Shown: positions 1-8,939 of the stretch, in pieces
How positions within the stretch are numbered: the stretch's first letter is position 1
Layout: the number at the start of each line of letters is the position of its first letter
DNA from: CAVVMA01 sp963830715
GTDB lineage: Bacteria > Desulfobacterota > Binatia > Binatales > Binataceae
Assembly (NCBI GenBank): GCA_963830715.1
Contig: CAWHNS010000023.1
Location: 62,001-126,000 of the forward strand
Length of the DNA: 64,000 bases
Direction: 5' to 3'
The notes under the pieces: generated by a model
What the model saw: only the letters and a program-made list of their open reading frames with translations
What the model was told of the DNA's origin: nothing
Database searches by the model: none
Program-made: the position numbers and the translations under genes

Positions 1-256
1 AGGGGAAGCGCTGGTGGATTCCCAGGGATGGCGACGACCAGAATGAGGTCAGCACGAAACCGTAGAGCGCGGCGCCGGCGGCGATCAGCGCCAGCGCCAG
101 TATCATCCGCAACGGCTGCGCGGGCGGCGGCTGGAAGGATTCGCCGTGCGTTTCGTCCGGCGCCTCAGACCCCGGCGTTTGGGTCAGCGGGGATTCGCTG
201 GCCGCTTCGGAGTCGTCCGCAGTCGCGTCGGGCACGTCCGGACTTTCCGCTGCCAT
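1..256 (-). CDS. Membrane-anchored hypothetical protein (partial, N-terminal 85 residues)
   Basis: An open frame starts with ATG at 256 and runs off the left edge without a stop. About 50 acidic, Pro/Ser/Glu-rich residues are followed by one hydrophobic segment (about residues 51-70, core MILALALIAAGAALYGFVL), then a few residues before the edge. This predicts a cytoplasmic tail and a single membrane anchor with the main domain outside the window. It lies 42 bp after the cysteine hydrolase gene on the same strand and may end that operon. The family is not recognisable. Confidence 0.55.
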   Translation of the reverse strand, partial: MAAESPDVPDATADDSEAASESPLTQTPGSEAPDETHGESFQPPPAQPLRMILALALIAAGAALYGFVLTSFWSSPSLGIHQRFP

Positions 257-297
257 TAGGAAGCCCGACGCTCGGTGCGAGTCCTGACCACCGGCCA

Positions 298-942
298 TCA
301 CGAGTGCGGGCGGGACTTCGACTCGTCGAGAGAGAGCAGGTCGACGCCTGCGGCGCGCCAGCTATCGAGGCAGGTCGCGGCGCGATCGCGATCGAGCGGG
401 GCGATCGCGTCCGTCACGACATGGAGTCGCCGCCCATAGCCGAGCAGTCCGCGCACCACGTAGTCCACGCAGATGTCGGTGCATACGCCGTAGATCACGA
501 CATCGCTGACGCGTTCGAGCAGCCGCGGTATCAGCTTGCGGGTGTTGCGATTCCCAACGAAGACGTCGACGTCCTGCTTCTCGATGAACAGCTCGCCGCG
601 ATGCGCCAAGGCCGCCGCCAGCTCATCTTCACGCAGCTCGCGGTTTTCGACGAAGATCGGATTTCGCGGCGCGGTCTCGTTTATCTTGCGCTGGCCGGCA
701 GTCCCGTCCATGCAATGGTCGGGATACAATCCGCCGTTGCGGGCCAATTCTGCGTCGGTGGGAAAATGGCGATCGACATGGCCGGCGATCCGGATACCGA
801 GATCGAGCGACAGTTGCGTGAGCGACTTGAGTGCCGGGATGATCCGTTCCGCGCCCTGCGCGTAAAGACGCCCGCCAGGCAGCATGAAGTCGCATTGAGT
901 GTCAACGTCGAAGAACAGGGTCGATTCGGGCCGCATGGTCAT
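298..942 (-). CDS. Isochorismatase/nicotinamidase-family cysteine hydrolase
   Basis: A 214-residue protein of the isochorismatase-like superfamily, whose members hydrolyse amides such as nicotinamide or related small molecules through an Asp-Lys-Cys triad. The triad can be followed: the Asp near residue 12-14 (FDVDTQCDF), Lys122 (IEKQDVDVF) and Cys158 in GVCTDICV. The length suits a stand-alone enzyme. The start overlaps the rtcB stop (ATGA), so it is translationally coupled to rtcB and archease. The substrate cannot be told; nicotinamidase is possible because the acidic N-terminal motif and metal-ligand-like His residues (HVDRHF, PDHC) are present. Confidence 0.85.
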   Translation of the reverse strand: MTMRPESTLFFDVDTQCDFMLPGGRLYAQGAERIIPALKSLTQLSLDLGIRIAGHVDRHFPTDAELARNGGLYPDHCMDGTAGQRKINETAPRNPIFVENRELREDELAAALAHRGELFIEKQDVDVFVGNRNTRKLIPRLLERVSDVVIYGVCTDICVDYVVRGLLGYGRRLHVVTDAIAPLDRDRAATCLDSWRAAGVDLLSLDESKSRPHS

Positions 943-2376
943 CCTTTGACGACCGCGAATGGCTTGAGCCGGGCGACCTTTCGGCTGATGCCGGCCGCCT
1001 CCATCACCTCTACCACATCAGCGACGTCTTTGTACGCGACCGGCATTTCCTCCGCGACCGTCGCGCGGCCCTCATATCTAATTGTCACGCCGGCATCCGC
1101 GAGCTCGCGGATCAGATCGCGGCCGCGAGCCTGCTTCTTCGCCGCAGCGCGGCTGAGCAAGCGGCCGGCGCCGTGGCAGGTCGAGCCGAAGGTTTCGCGC
1201 ATCGCGTTTTCGCTCCCGATCAGGACAAACGAATAGCGCGCCATGTCGCCCGGGATCAGCACGGGCTGCCCGATCGCGCGGACCGCGACCGGGAGCGCCG
1301 GATGGCCCGGGCCGAAGCTGCGGGTGGCGCCCTTTCGATGCACGCACAGCATCCGGCGCTTCCCGTTTACGACGTGCTCTTCGAATTTTGCGATGTTGTG
1401 ACAGACGTCGTAGACGAGCGAGAAGCCCAGGTCGCGCTGGCTTATCGAGAGCGCCTGCATGAAGGCTCGTTCCGCCAGATGCATCATGATCTGGCGATTG
1501 CACCAGGCGAAATTCGCCGCCGCGGCCATCGCGCCGAGATACGCGCGTCCCTCAGGCGACTTCACCGGTACGGCGGCGAGCTGGCGGTCGGGAAGCCGAA
1601 TCGCATAGCGGTCCATCGCCTTGCCGATCACGCGCAGGTGATCCTCGCAGGTCTGATGGCCCAGGCCGCGCGAGCCCGAATGAATGATCACCGTGACCTG
1701 GCCCGGCTCGAGGCCAAGTGCGCGCGCCGCTTCGGGCGCGTAAATCCGGTCAACCCGGCCGACTTCGAGGAAGTGGTTTCCCGACCCGAGCGTGCCGAGT
1801 TGCTTGCGGCCGCGGCGATACGCCTCGTCGGTCACCGCCTCCGGATCGGCCATCGCGAGCCGCCCGTTTTCCTCGGTGTGGTCCAGGTCCGCATCGCTGG
1901 CGAAACCTTGTTTCTTCGCCCATTGCGCGCCGTCACGCACCAGCCGCTTGAGTTCCGATGTGCTCAGCGCGGGAATTGCACCCTCGGAACCGACGCCGGC
2001 CGGAATTGCGGCGAATAGCGCGTCGGCGAGCGTCTCCGCGAGATCGCAAACCTGATCGTAGCGCAGCCGGGTGCGGACGAGCCTGACGCCGCAGTTGATG
2101 TCGTAGCCCACGCCGCCCGGCGAGATCACTCCTTCTTCGCGCGTCGGTCGCTGCCACGCCGCCGATCGGGAACCCGTAGCCCCAATGAATGTCCGGCATG
2201 GCCAGCGAATAGCCCACGATTCCCGGCAGGCACGCGACATTGGCCACTTGAGTTAGACAGGGGTCGTCGCGGATGCCGTCGATCAGTGCGGCGCTCGCGT
2301 ATATTCGCCCCGGCACGCGCATCGCGCCTGTGCGTGGAATTTCCCAGAGGTAATCGTGGATGCGCTCGAGTTTCAT
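939..2376 (-). CDS. rtcB: RtcB tRNA-splicing/RNA-repair ligase, interrupted by one frameshift
   Basis: RtcB joins 2',3'-cyclic phosphate (or 3'-phosphate) and 5'-OH RNA ends using GTP and Mn2+. The N-terminus (MKLERIHDYLWEIP, then VANVACLPGIVGYSLAMPDI) lies in one frame. From REEGVISPGGVGYDINCGVRL onward the protein continues in another. The switch is near 2138-2145, and the span is 3n+1 bases, as for one extra base. Metal and guanylylation motifs are intact: YDINCGVRL, GSGNHFLEV, HSGSRGLGHQ, SFGPGHP and STCHGAGR. The start is ATG 2376, with a GGGAACCCC stretch upstream and 19 bp between it and the archease stop, matching the classic archease-rtcB pairing. The protein is otherwise full length, so a sequencing indel is likely. 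Confidence 0.9.
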
Positions 2377-2395
2377 CGTGGGGTTCCCGATCGAT

Positions 2396-2818
2396 TCAGA
2401 TGTCGAACACCACAGTCGCGCGCCACGAGCCGCGACCGTGCTCGACGGCGAGGCGATGGTAGGTGACGGCCTTTATTTCGGTGAGCAGCCGGTGGCGGCG
2501 CCGATCGAAGCGCTCGCCGAACAGTGCAACAACGATGGCGCCGTCGCGCTCGACGGCTTTCGCGTCGCCCCAGATGAAGCCGTCGATCAGGAACCTATTC
2601 AACGCCGCGGCGAGCAGATCGTGCAGCAGGTCGGTGTCATTGCCGGCGCGGACCTCGATCTCCTGCCGCTCGATGGCGGCAATGCCATCCGGCTCGACCA
2701 TCAGGCGCGCGAGCGCGAGCGTTGCGCGCGCGAACAATTCGACGCGCGACCGCGCCCTGAGCTCGATTCCAACATCACCGGTGTGATCGAATTCGCGGAA
2801 CAGCGGCTGCTCGCGCAT
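2396..2818 (-). CDS. Archease (RtcB activator)
   Basis: A 140-residue archease-family protein, which promotes guanylylation and multiple turnover of RtcB. Family signs are the N-terminal FREFDHTGDVGIELRA, with the conserved HTGD metal-binding Asp, and the C-terminal IKAVTYHRLAVE followed by VVFDI at the very end, where archeases place a conserved Asp. I chose ATG 2818 because the long upstream extension in frame is antisense to the cation transporter. The gene is first in the archease-rtcB-cysteine hydrolase operon. Confidence 0.92.
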   Translation of the reverse strand: MREQPLFREFDHTGDVGIELRARSRVELFARATLALARLMVEPDGIAAIERQEIEVRAGNDTDLLHDLLAAALNRFLIDGFIWGDAKAVERDGAIVVALFGERFDRRRHRLLTEIKAVTYHRLAVEHGRGSWRATVVFDI

Positions 2819-2847
2819 GATCCCGATTGTAGACGAACTCCGACCGG

Positions 2848-3750
2848 CTAGAAGTGCTCCGGCTCGCGTTCGCGCCGGCTGTCGCGCTCCAGTTGTACGG
2901 TCATGTGACGGATCTTGAACTTGTGCTCGAGGAGTTGCGACATCTGCGCCAGTACCCGATCCTGATCGGCGCCGTGCGCGACCACCGCATGGGCTGAAAG
3001 CGCGAACTCGCGGCTGGTCAGGCACCAGACGTGCAGATCGTGGACCTCCTCGGTGTCCGCGATCGCGAGCAAATCGCTGCGCAGTTCGTCCAGATCGATA
3101 TTGGTCGGCACCGCCTCCATCAGAATGTCCACGCCCTCTTTCACCAGGCCCCAGGAGCTGTAAACGATCAGGCATCCGATAAGCATGCTCGCCGCCGGGT
3201 CGGCGGCGCGCCATCCGGTGAAATAGACGATCGCGCCGGACGCCAGCACCCCAATAGTGCCGATCAGATCGGAGATCACGTGAACGAACACCGCGCGGAC
3301 GGCAATTCCTGCCCGTCCGGTTTCGCCCCATCCGTAGGTCATCCAGGCGGAGAAACTGTTGACCGCGACGCCCACCGTCCCGATCGCCATCACGCCGAGT
3401 CCGGCCACGCGAACCGGGTTCCGCAGGCGGTCGACGGCCTCGATCCATATGAAGATGACCAACAGCCAGAGGAACAGGCCGTTGAACAACGCGCCGAGGA
3501 TTTCGGCGCGCAGGTAGCCGTAGGTCTTGCCGCCGCTGGCCGGACGCGAGGAGATCCAGAGCGTAAACAGGCTCAGGCAGATCGCCGCGATGTCGGTGAG
3601 CATGTGGATCGCGTCCGAGAGCAGGGCGAGGCTGCCGGTATAGACGCCGCCCAGCAGTTCGGCGGCGAAATAGGCCGTCGCCACCGCCAGCACCGTGAAC
3701 AGGCGCCGCCGGTCGGCGGCCAACATCAGCTGGGTATCAGTGCGCGACAC
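2848..3750 (-). CDS. Cation diffusion facilitator (Zn/Cd/Co efflux) transporter
   Basis: A 300-residue CDF (CzcD/ZitB-type) antiporter exporting divalent metal ions across the inner membrane. Six hydrophobic segments are visible. The paired metal-site motifs are HMLTD (residues 49-53, TM2) and HVISD (TM5), followed by the cytoplasmic C-terminal domain with DLHVWCLTSREFALSAHAVV. A GTG start at 3750 gives a normal N-terminus. The gene sits 29 bp upstream of archease on the same strand and might be cotranscribed with it. The metal is not certain, but two HxxxD motifs favour zinc. Confidence 0.93.
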   Translation of the reverse strand: MSRTDTQLMLAADRRRLFTVLAVATAYFAAELLGGVYTGSLALLSDAIHMLTDIAAICLSLFTLWISSRPASGGKTYGYLRAEILGALFNGLFLWLLVIFIWIEAVDRLRNPVRVAGLGVMAIGTVGVAVNSFSAWMTYGWGETGRAGIAVRAVFVHVISDLIGTIGVLASGAIVYFTGWRAADPAASMLIGCLIVYSSWGLVKEGVDILMEAVPTNIDLDELRSDLLAIADTEEVHDLHVWCLTSREFALSAHAVVAHGADQDRVLAQMSQLLEHKFKIRHMTVQLERDSRREREPEHF

Positions 3751-3836
3751 ACGACGTCTCCGGTTGCGGTGGGGCAGCAGTCCAGAAAATCACAGGCTGG
3801 TAAAAGCTTGTGCCACAGGGCAGTTGCGGCGGGTCG

Positions 3837-4358
3837 TCAATCATACCGGATTAGAGAGAAGCAACTCGCCGGCTGCACGCGTTCGCGGCCGCGAAGCCCG
3901 GCGAGCTCGATCACGAAGGCGCATCCCACCACGCTGCCGCCGAGCTTGCTCACCAGCTTGACCGCAGCCGCGGCGGTGCCGCCGGTGGCGAGCAAATCGT
4001 CCACTATCAGCACCCGGGCGCCGGCGGGAAGGCCGTCGCGATGGATTTCGAGCGCCGCGCTTCCATACTCCAGTTCGTAGGATTCGCCGACGGTCTCGTA
4101 GGGCAGCTTGCCCGCCTTGCGCGCGATCGTGAGTCCCACTCCGAGCCGGTAGGCAACCGGCGCGCCGATTATGAAACCGCGCGACTCTATCCCGACCACG
4201 ACATCCACTGCCGCAAGGTAAGGCGTCGCGATCTGATCGACAATCGCGGCAAGTCCGCGCGCATCGGCGATCAGCGGCGTGATGTCGCGGAAGATGATCC
4301 CGGGTTTGGGAAAGTCGGGAATGTCACGAATCAGCTTTTTGAGATCAACTTCCGTCAT
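3837..4358 (-). CDS. apt: Adenine phosphoribosyltransferase
   Basis: A 173-residue type I phosphoribosyltransferase converting adenine and PRPP to AMP (purine salvage, cytoplasm). The N-terminus DLKKLIRDIPDFPKPGIIFRD and the PRPP loop VLIVDDLLATGGT (residues 116-128) are typical of Apt, and GIESRGFIIGAPVAY is the conserved base-site region. Length is normal for the family. It is transcribed alone on the minus strand. In hopanoid producers Apt could recycle adenine released by HpnG, which is encoded about 36 kb away; that link is inference. Confidence 0.95.
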   Translation of the reverse strand: MTEVDLKKLIRDIPDFPKPGIIFRDITPLIADARGLAAIVDQIATPYLAAVDVVVGIESRGFIIGAPVAYRLGVGLTIARKAGKLPYETVGESYELEYGSAALEIHRDGLPAGARVLIVDDLLATGGTAAAAVKLVSKLGGSVVGCAFVIELAGLRGRERVQPASCFSLIRYD

Positions 4359-4415
4359 GTCGATTACCTGCCGGCCGCCGGATAGCGGAGATTGCGGCGG
4401 AAAGTAGAAGATACT

Positions 4416-4572
4416 AGCAGGCTGTTGAGCAAAGCGCTCAACCGCCTGCTCCCTCTCTCTTATCTCCCCCTGGACTGGGGGAGAAGATCAAGGAAAGCGG
4501 CCAGCCTTCACGCAGGGTGTTGAAAGTCACGGAATCGATTCCGATCGTTCGGTCTTCTCGACACCCTGCTAG
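4416..4572. repeat. Two AGCAGG-type inverted repeats (REP-like)
   Basis: 4416-4430 (agcaggctgttgagc) pairs with 4436-4450 (gctcaaccgcctgct) at 14 of 15 positions, giving a strong hairpin with a 5-nt loop. A second pair, gcagggtgttga near 4512 and tcgacaccctgct near 4560-4572, encloses about 40 bp. The same AGCAGGGTGTTGA core recurs at 32275. These lie just outside the M23 and apt coding regions and could act as transcript ends. Confidence 0.6.
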
Positions 4573-5126
4573 GGCGTGCCGCGGCGGGCAAAGCTTTGGC
4601 CGCCTGCCGGAGCCAGCGGCAGATAGTTGATCGGATCGCGTGCGAAATTGTCGCGCCGCACCTCGAAGTGCAGATTCGGACCGGTGGTGCGACCGCTGCT
4701 CCCAACCTCGGCGACTACCTGACCGCGGGCCACGAAATCGCCCTCGTGCACCAAGTTGACGTGGTTATGAGCGTAAATCGTCACGTAGCGGTTGCTGTGA
4801 CGGAGGATTACGACGTTGCCATAGCCGCGCAGCCGTCCCGCGAAGATCGTTTCGCCGCGATCGGCAGCGCGTACCGGGGTGCCGGTTGGCGCTGCGATAT
4901 CGATGCCGTCATGCATCACGCCATCGCGCATCCCGAAACCGGATGACAGCACGCCGCCGGAGATCGGCCAACTGAAACGCCGATCGGGCGTCTCGTTCAG
5001 CGCGCCCTTGCCTGAAGGGGCGCGATGGGTGCGGCTGCTCGCGCATCCCGCGAGGCACAATGCCGCGCCGAGCAGGCAGTTCAGCAGCGCCGGCTTAAGC
5101 CGTCCAGCAAGATTCCTTTCCGCCAC
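4569..5126 (-). CDS. M23-family murein-binding lipoprotein (LytM/NlpD type)
   Basis: A 185-residue secreted protein. The N-terminal hydrophobic stretch ends in the lipobox LAGC with Cys28 as lipidation site. It is followed by an M23/LytM beta-lattice domain. Zinc-site residues are present: MHDGIDIA (His72, Asp76), YAHNH (His120) and LHFEV (His153), so it may be an active endopeptidase rather than a degenerate EnvC/NlpD activator. The likely role is peptidoglycan remodelling at the outer-membrane face. It starts with ATG 5126 and ends in the repeat region that follows. Confidence 0.88.
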   Translation of the reverse strand: MAERNLAGRLKPALLNCLLGAALCLAGCASSRTHRAPSGKGALNETPDRRFSWPISGGVLSSGFGMRDGVMHDGIDIAAPTGTPVRAADRGETIFAGRLRGYGNVVILRHSNRYVTIYAHNHVNLVHEGDFVARGQVVAEVGSSGRTTGPNLHFEVRRDNFARDPINYLPLAPAGGQSFARRGTP

Positions 5127-5208
5127 CGCACCACCAATGCCGCCGCCGGTCCTGCCACTTCTATTGTGATTACTCCAGTTCGCCCGCTGTCGATGGGTGG
5201 GCCGAAAA

Positions 5209-5861
5209 TCAGTTCGGGCCGAAGCCGTGCTTGCCGACCATTTTCACATAGCGGCACTCACCGAAATACTCCTCCGTCCAGTGGCCGTTTTTCCGCGCGA
5301 TCCGGACCAGCGTCTGCAGCTCATCCTCGCCGATCGGAGCCACCAGGCGGCCGTCGGGCTTGAGTTGTTCAAGCAGCGGCCTCGGGATTCCCGGCATCGC
5401 AGCCGACACTATGATCGCATCGAACGGCGCGGCTTCGGGCAAGCCTTGCGAACCGTCGCCGATTCTCAGAAACGCAGTTGGAAAGTCCGAGCGCGTCGAG
5501 CGCCGCCGCACGCGCGATGGTGCAACTCCGCAACTCGCTCGATCGAATAAACTTCGGCGGCCAGATAGGACAGGATCGCGGCCTGGTAGCCCGAACCCGT
5601 GCCGACTTCCAGCACGCGCTCGCGGCCCTTCAACCCCGCTACCTCGGAGGTGAGCGCCACCATGTAGGGCTGCGAGATGGTCTGATCGGCGCCGATCGGG
5701 AGCGGTCCGTCGTCGTAGGCGTGTTCGGCGAATTCAGGAGGAAGAAAACGATGCCGCGCGACGGCGCGCATCACCGCCAGAACGCGGCGATCACTGATAC
5801 CGCGGCGTTCGAGTTGCTCGGCTACCATCCGCTCGCGCGCCTCTGTCAAGTCAACCGGCAT
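5209..5861 (-). CDS. pcm: Protein-L-isoaspartate O-methyltransferase, interrupted by two frameshifts
   Basis: Pcm methylates L-isoaspartyl residues with SAM to start protein repair. The N-terminal part (residues 1 to about 115, with RMVAEQLERRGISDRRVLAVM, then QTISQPYMVALT and VLEVGTGSGYQAA) is in one frame. A short middle piece (RAAALDALGLSN) lies in a second frame, and the C-terminal part (FLRIGDGSQGLPEAAPFDAI to VGKHGFGPN) in a third. The shifts fall near 5514, in a CGCG run, and near 5473. The span is 3n+2 bases, as for two extra bases. The SAM motif and the C-terminus are otherwise complete. Confidence 0.88.
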
Positions 5862-5913
5862 CTGCTGCAGACAGATTATACAGAGCGGTCAACAGACTGG
5901 TAATAGCTGCGAA

Positions 5914-6615
5914 TTACGCGGAACGCGATGCCGTTTCGGCCCGGCGATAAATGATCCAGCCCGTGGCGATACCGATTAACGTCGCGGCCAGCAGCGGCAG
6001 GAGCGACCACGGATTGCCGCCGAAGTGGGCGCGCACCACGTCCAGGTCGATCGCGGGCGCATCCGCAGGCGGCGCGCCGATTGGGACAACGCTCGCGCCT
6101 CTGAAGAGCGCCTGCCCGGTGTTGAAGCCGCCCAGGTAGCCAAGCTGCAAGGCAACCTGCACGTCGGCGCCGGCGCGACCGACCTTCAAATAGAAGAACA
6201 GGTTCTGCCAGTCGCTGGTGCCGTTGAGTTCGTCCGACAAAGCCCCGACGTCCGTGAGGGCTATCATCGCGCCGGTCTGAAATGAGCTGCTGCCGACTCC
6301 GATCGTCCTGACCTGTGCCCCGACGTAGTACCATCCGGGGTCAAGGTGCAGAGGCTGTATCCAGCGTGCCTGGTTCTCGTAGCTACTGACTATTGCCACT
6401 GTGCCGGGCTCGTTCCCCGATGGTCTAATCCATATGTATTCAGTCGTCGGCATCTCGATCCAGCTCTGGGTACCCCAATCGGCCGGTTTGCTGTCGTTAC
6501 CCGCGGCAAAATCGGGATTGAGCAGGAGATTATCGGCTGCGCGCGAATCTGACGCCGGAACGAGCGCCACTGCAATCAGTATAATCAGCGGCAATGTTGA
6601 CGGTCCGAATCGCAC
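5914..6615 (-). CDS. Secreted, C-terminally membrane-anchored protein of unknown function
   Basis: A 233-residue protein starting at GTG 6615, only 7 bp after the GT39 stop. It has a signal peptide (LPLIILIAVALVPASDSRA), a beta-rich, aromatic-rich middle (about residues 30-185) resembling carbohydrate-binding or jelly-roll modules, then a predicted membrane helix (LLPLLAATLIGIATGWIIY, about 205-223) and a short basic tail. Tight coupling to the mannosyltransferase-like gene suggests a role in surface glycosylation, either as a substrate or glycan-binding partner; this is inference. No family is recognised. Confidence 0.7.
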   Translation of the reverse strand: MRFGPSTLPLIILIAVALVPASDSRAADNLLLNPDFAAGNDSKPADWGTQSWIEMPTTEYIWIRPSGNEPGTVAIVSSYENQARWIQPLHLDPGWYYVGAQVRTIGVGSSSFQTGAMIALTDVGALSDELNGTSDWQNLFFYLKVGRAGADVQVALQLGYLGGFNTGQALFRGASVVPIGAPPADAPAIDLDVVRAHFGGNPWSLLPLLAATLIGIATGWIIYRRAETASRSA

Positions 6616-6622
6616 GCCGTGC

Positions 6623-8104
6623 CTACTGTTTCGTTTTCTGGCTCCAGTTGCAGAGCCCGGGCTGCACGAGCCACATGCGCGCTTTGAAGGCTGCGGGCGA
6701 AAGCGGCAGTCCCACCCAAATCGGAACGAAGTAGACGGATGCCGCCAGCGAGGCGGAGAGGAACGCCGCGCACACCAGTTTCCCGGTGTCCCTGAATCGC
6801 CACAGCAGCATGCCGGATGCTCCTGCCAGCGCGACGATCGCGTACAGGCCGGCGTCGCCGAGGGCGAATCGGGCGGCGACAGCCAATGGAACCAGCAGGA
6901 TAGCCTGCTCCCAGCGGCGCGCTTCACCGCGCCAGCAATCACGCAGGACCATCGCGAGCGCCAGATACGCCAGGTAAAGCGCCGGCAGATAGTGATAGAT
7001 GTAGGTCGTGCGCGAGATCGGAACGAAAGCGAGCAGATATCCGAAGTAGCCAATAGCCAGAAACGCATTAGCCAGATTTCGAACCGACCACAAACGCACG
7101 CAAGTTATCAGGATCGCGCCCGATGCGCCCCACCACAGGATCGGGTTTCCGCCAAACCAAATCGTTGAGACCGCGCCGCCGCTCGATGTGTCTTGCCAAT
7201 ACACGAACGGATGGAGCAACAGCGGCCAGCTCCACCACGGGCAGGCGCGCTGATCGCGCCAGTAGTTCACCTGCTCGAAAGCGGAAATCCCCTGCTGTAG
7301 CCAGTAGGCATCGCGGAAGTATTGCCACAAAGCGTGCGCGCCGCCCCATCCGAGGAACAGGTAGTTAGGCAGGAATACCGCCGCGAAGGCGAGTGCGGCG
7401 GCGGACGCCACCAGCAGCAGCGCGCCGACAATCAGGCGCATGCGAGTTGAGATTCGACTCGATGCTGGCGATCGCGCCGCCAACGCATAGGCGAGAAATC
7501 CCATTGCCAGAAGGAAGGCTATCACGGGAACGAAGAGCTTCGAGCCCAGGCAGAGTCCGAGCGTGATGCCAAGCGCCAGCAGCGTGGGACCGCCCTCGCG
7601 CGTATCGGGGCGCTGGATGAAACGGAACAGCAGAAGGTAGGAGAGGGCGGCGAGAGTTGCGTAGGCAATCTCCAGCAATGCGATCCGCGAGTTGACCAGA
7701 AACGCGCCGTCGAATATTACGAACGCCGCCGCCAGCGCCGCGGCCTGCCGCGACTGCAATGTCCGGCGCCCCAGGAGGTAGGTGACGCCGACCAGCGCGG
7801 TCCCGATTGCCGCGTTGGGCAGCCGCCAGCTCCACGGATGGGAAGCGCCGAAGAGCCATAGGCTCGCCGCCATGAGCTCCGTCATCAGGGGCGGATGAGG
7901 ATTGATCAGCTGCTCGCCGCGCAGGTAGGTGGCCGCGTAGCCGACGTAATAGATTTCGTCGAACACCGGAACGCGAGGAAATCCCAGATGCCAGAAGCGC
8001 GTCATCGCCGCGAGCGCGACGAGGACCGCGATCGCGGCGTCGTCGGCACGCGACCATCGCGCCAGGTCGCAACTCGCGCCGGCGCGAGTGATATTGTCCG
8101 TCAT
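6623..8104 (-). CDS. GT39-type (PMT/ArnT-like) integral membrane glycosyltransferase
   Basis: A 493-residue multi-pass membrane protein. The first periplasmic loop carries FDEIYY (Asp49-Glu50), the signature of dolichyl/polyprenyl-phosphate-mannose protein mannosyltransferases, followed by INPHPPLMTEL. About ten hydrophobic segments follow. Such enzymes move a sugar from a polyprenyl-phosphate donor to protein (or lipid) on the outer face of the inner membrane. I chose ATG 8104 (MTDNITRAG) over an upstream in-frame ATG because the 48-residue extension looks non-coding. It is followed closely by the secreted anchored protein. Confidence 0.85.
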   Translation of the reverse strand: MTDNITRAGASCDLARWSRADDAAIAVLVALAAMTRFWHLGFPRVPVFDEIYYVGYAATYLRGEQLINPHPPLMTELMAASLWLFGASHPWSWRLPNAAIGTALVGVTYLLGRRTLQSRQAAALAAAFVIFDGAFLVNSRIALLEIAYATLAALSYLLLFRFIQRPDTREGGPTLLALGITLGLCLGSKLFVPVIAFLLAMGFLAYALAARSPASSRISTRMRLIVGALLLVASAAALAFAAVFLPNYLFLGWGGAHALWQYFRDAYWLQQGISAFEQVNYWRDQRACPWWSWPLLLHPFVYWQDTSSGGAVSTIWFGGNPILWWGASGAILITCVRLWSVRNLANAFLAIGYFGYLLAFVPISRTTYIYHYLPALYLAYLALAMVLRDCWRGEARRWEQAILLVPLAVAARFALGDAGLYAIVALAGASGMLLWRFRDTGKLVCAAFLSASLAASVYFVPIWVGLPLSPAAFKARMWLVQPGLCNWSQKTKQ

Positions 8105-8238
8105 CGTGGCGGTATGCCCTCCAGCCCTGTTCTTTTTGTCAGGTTGGAGGCGTCCGGGCAAAGGCAGGCGTAAACGCTCTGTGCGCTGGCACGCTCCGGT
8201 CGATTCCGGCGACATAGCGCCAATGCTATATTGAAGGG

Positions 8239-8567
8239 GTGGCGGCATGGACGGTTGAGGTTCTCAATCAAACGGTTGAAGCTGAGCTGTTAGCGCTGCC
8301 GAGAGACATGCAGGCCCGGTTTCTGAGAATCTCGGAGTTGTTGCAGAGCTTCGGTCCGCAACACGTGCGTATGCCGCACGTCAGGCCGCTCGGCGAGAAG
8401 CTTTGGGAAATGCGCTCACCGGTTCGGCGGGCATCGGTCGCGCCATATACACGGCTGCAGCGCGACGGCGGCTGGTTGTCCTGCACGCGTTCGCAAAGAA
8501 GACGCAGAAGACTCCAAAGCGAGCGACGGACCTGGCGCTGACGCGGATGAGGGAGATTAGGCCATGA
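8239..8567 (+). CDS. Gp49/HigB-like (RelE superfamily) toxin, frameshifted
   Basis: A toxin of the phage-derived Gp49-like family (ribosome-dependent mRNase fold). The GTG start at 8239 gives VEVLNQTVEAELLALP and MPHVRPLGEKLWEMR. The rest (GRAIYTAAARRRLVVLHAF, then KKTQKTPKRATDLALTRM) is in another frame. One base is missing near 8414, and the span is 3n+2. The restored stop (TGA 8565-8567) overlaps the antitoxin ATG at 8564, the usual toxin-first order. Whether it is a real null allele or a read error is unknown. Confidence 0.8.
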
Positions 8568-8845
8568 CCCGACGTTTGGATTCTGTCAAGAAGAAAATGC
8601 TGGAAGACCCAGAGGTTCGCGCGGCCTACGACGTTTTGGAGGAAGAATTCAGCTTGGCCCGCGAGCTCATCGCGGCACGTGCTCGCGCTGGCCTGACCCA
8701 GGCTGAAGTGGCCGACCGCATGGGCACGACCCAATCGGCAGTAGCTCGGCTCGAGAGTGGGGCTCGGCTTCCGAGTGTCAAAACACTTCTGCGCTTCGCC
8801 AAGGCGACAGACTCGCGGCCGGTTCTCAAGCTAAGGGCGGCCTGA
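8564..8845 (+). CDS. XRE-family antitoxin (HigA-like)
   Basis: A 93-residue protein with a C-terminal helix-turn-helix (GLTQAEVADRMGTTQSAVAR, then LESGARLPSVKTLLRF) of the XRE/Cro class and an N-terminal helical region that probably binds the toxin. It starts within the toxin stop (ATGA), so toxin and antitoxin are translationally coupled. It likely represses its own promoter upstream of 8239. The C-terminus (SRPVLKLRAA) is complete. Confidence 0.88.
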   Translation: MTRRLDSVKKKMLEDPEVRAAYDVLEEEFSLARELIAARARAGLTQAEVADRMGTTQSAVARLESGARLPSVKTLLRFAKATDSRPVLKLRAA

Positions 8846-8939
8846 AACGAAGAAGATTCCGGGTAATTGGAGCACTTCCTCCCGATCCAAATCGAGCGGG
8901 AGTGTGGGTTCGCCGGCCTCCGGCCTCGCCGTGGAACGG

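Noticed and set aside
28..1236. Long plus-strand frame of 402 codons antisense to the cysteine hydrolase and rtcB
   Set aside because: High GC makes long antisense frames common. The minus-strand frames carry clear enzyme motifs, while this one is Arg/Ala-rich with no domain.
3031..4080. 349-codon plus-strand frame over the cation transporter
   Set aside because: It is exactly opposite a conserved membrane protein; its product is a charged, low-complexity shadow.
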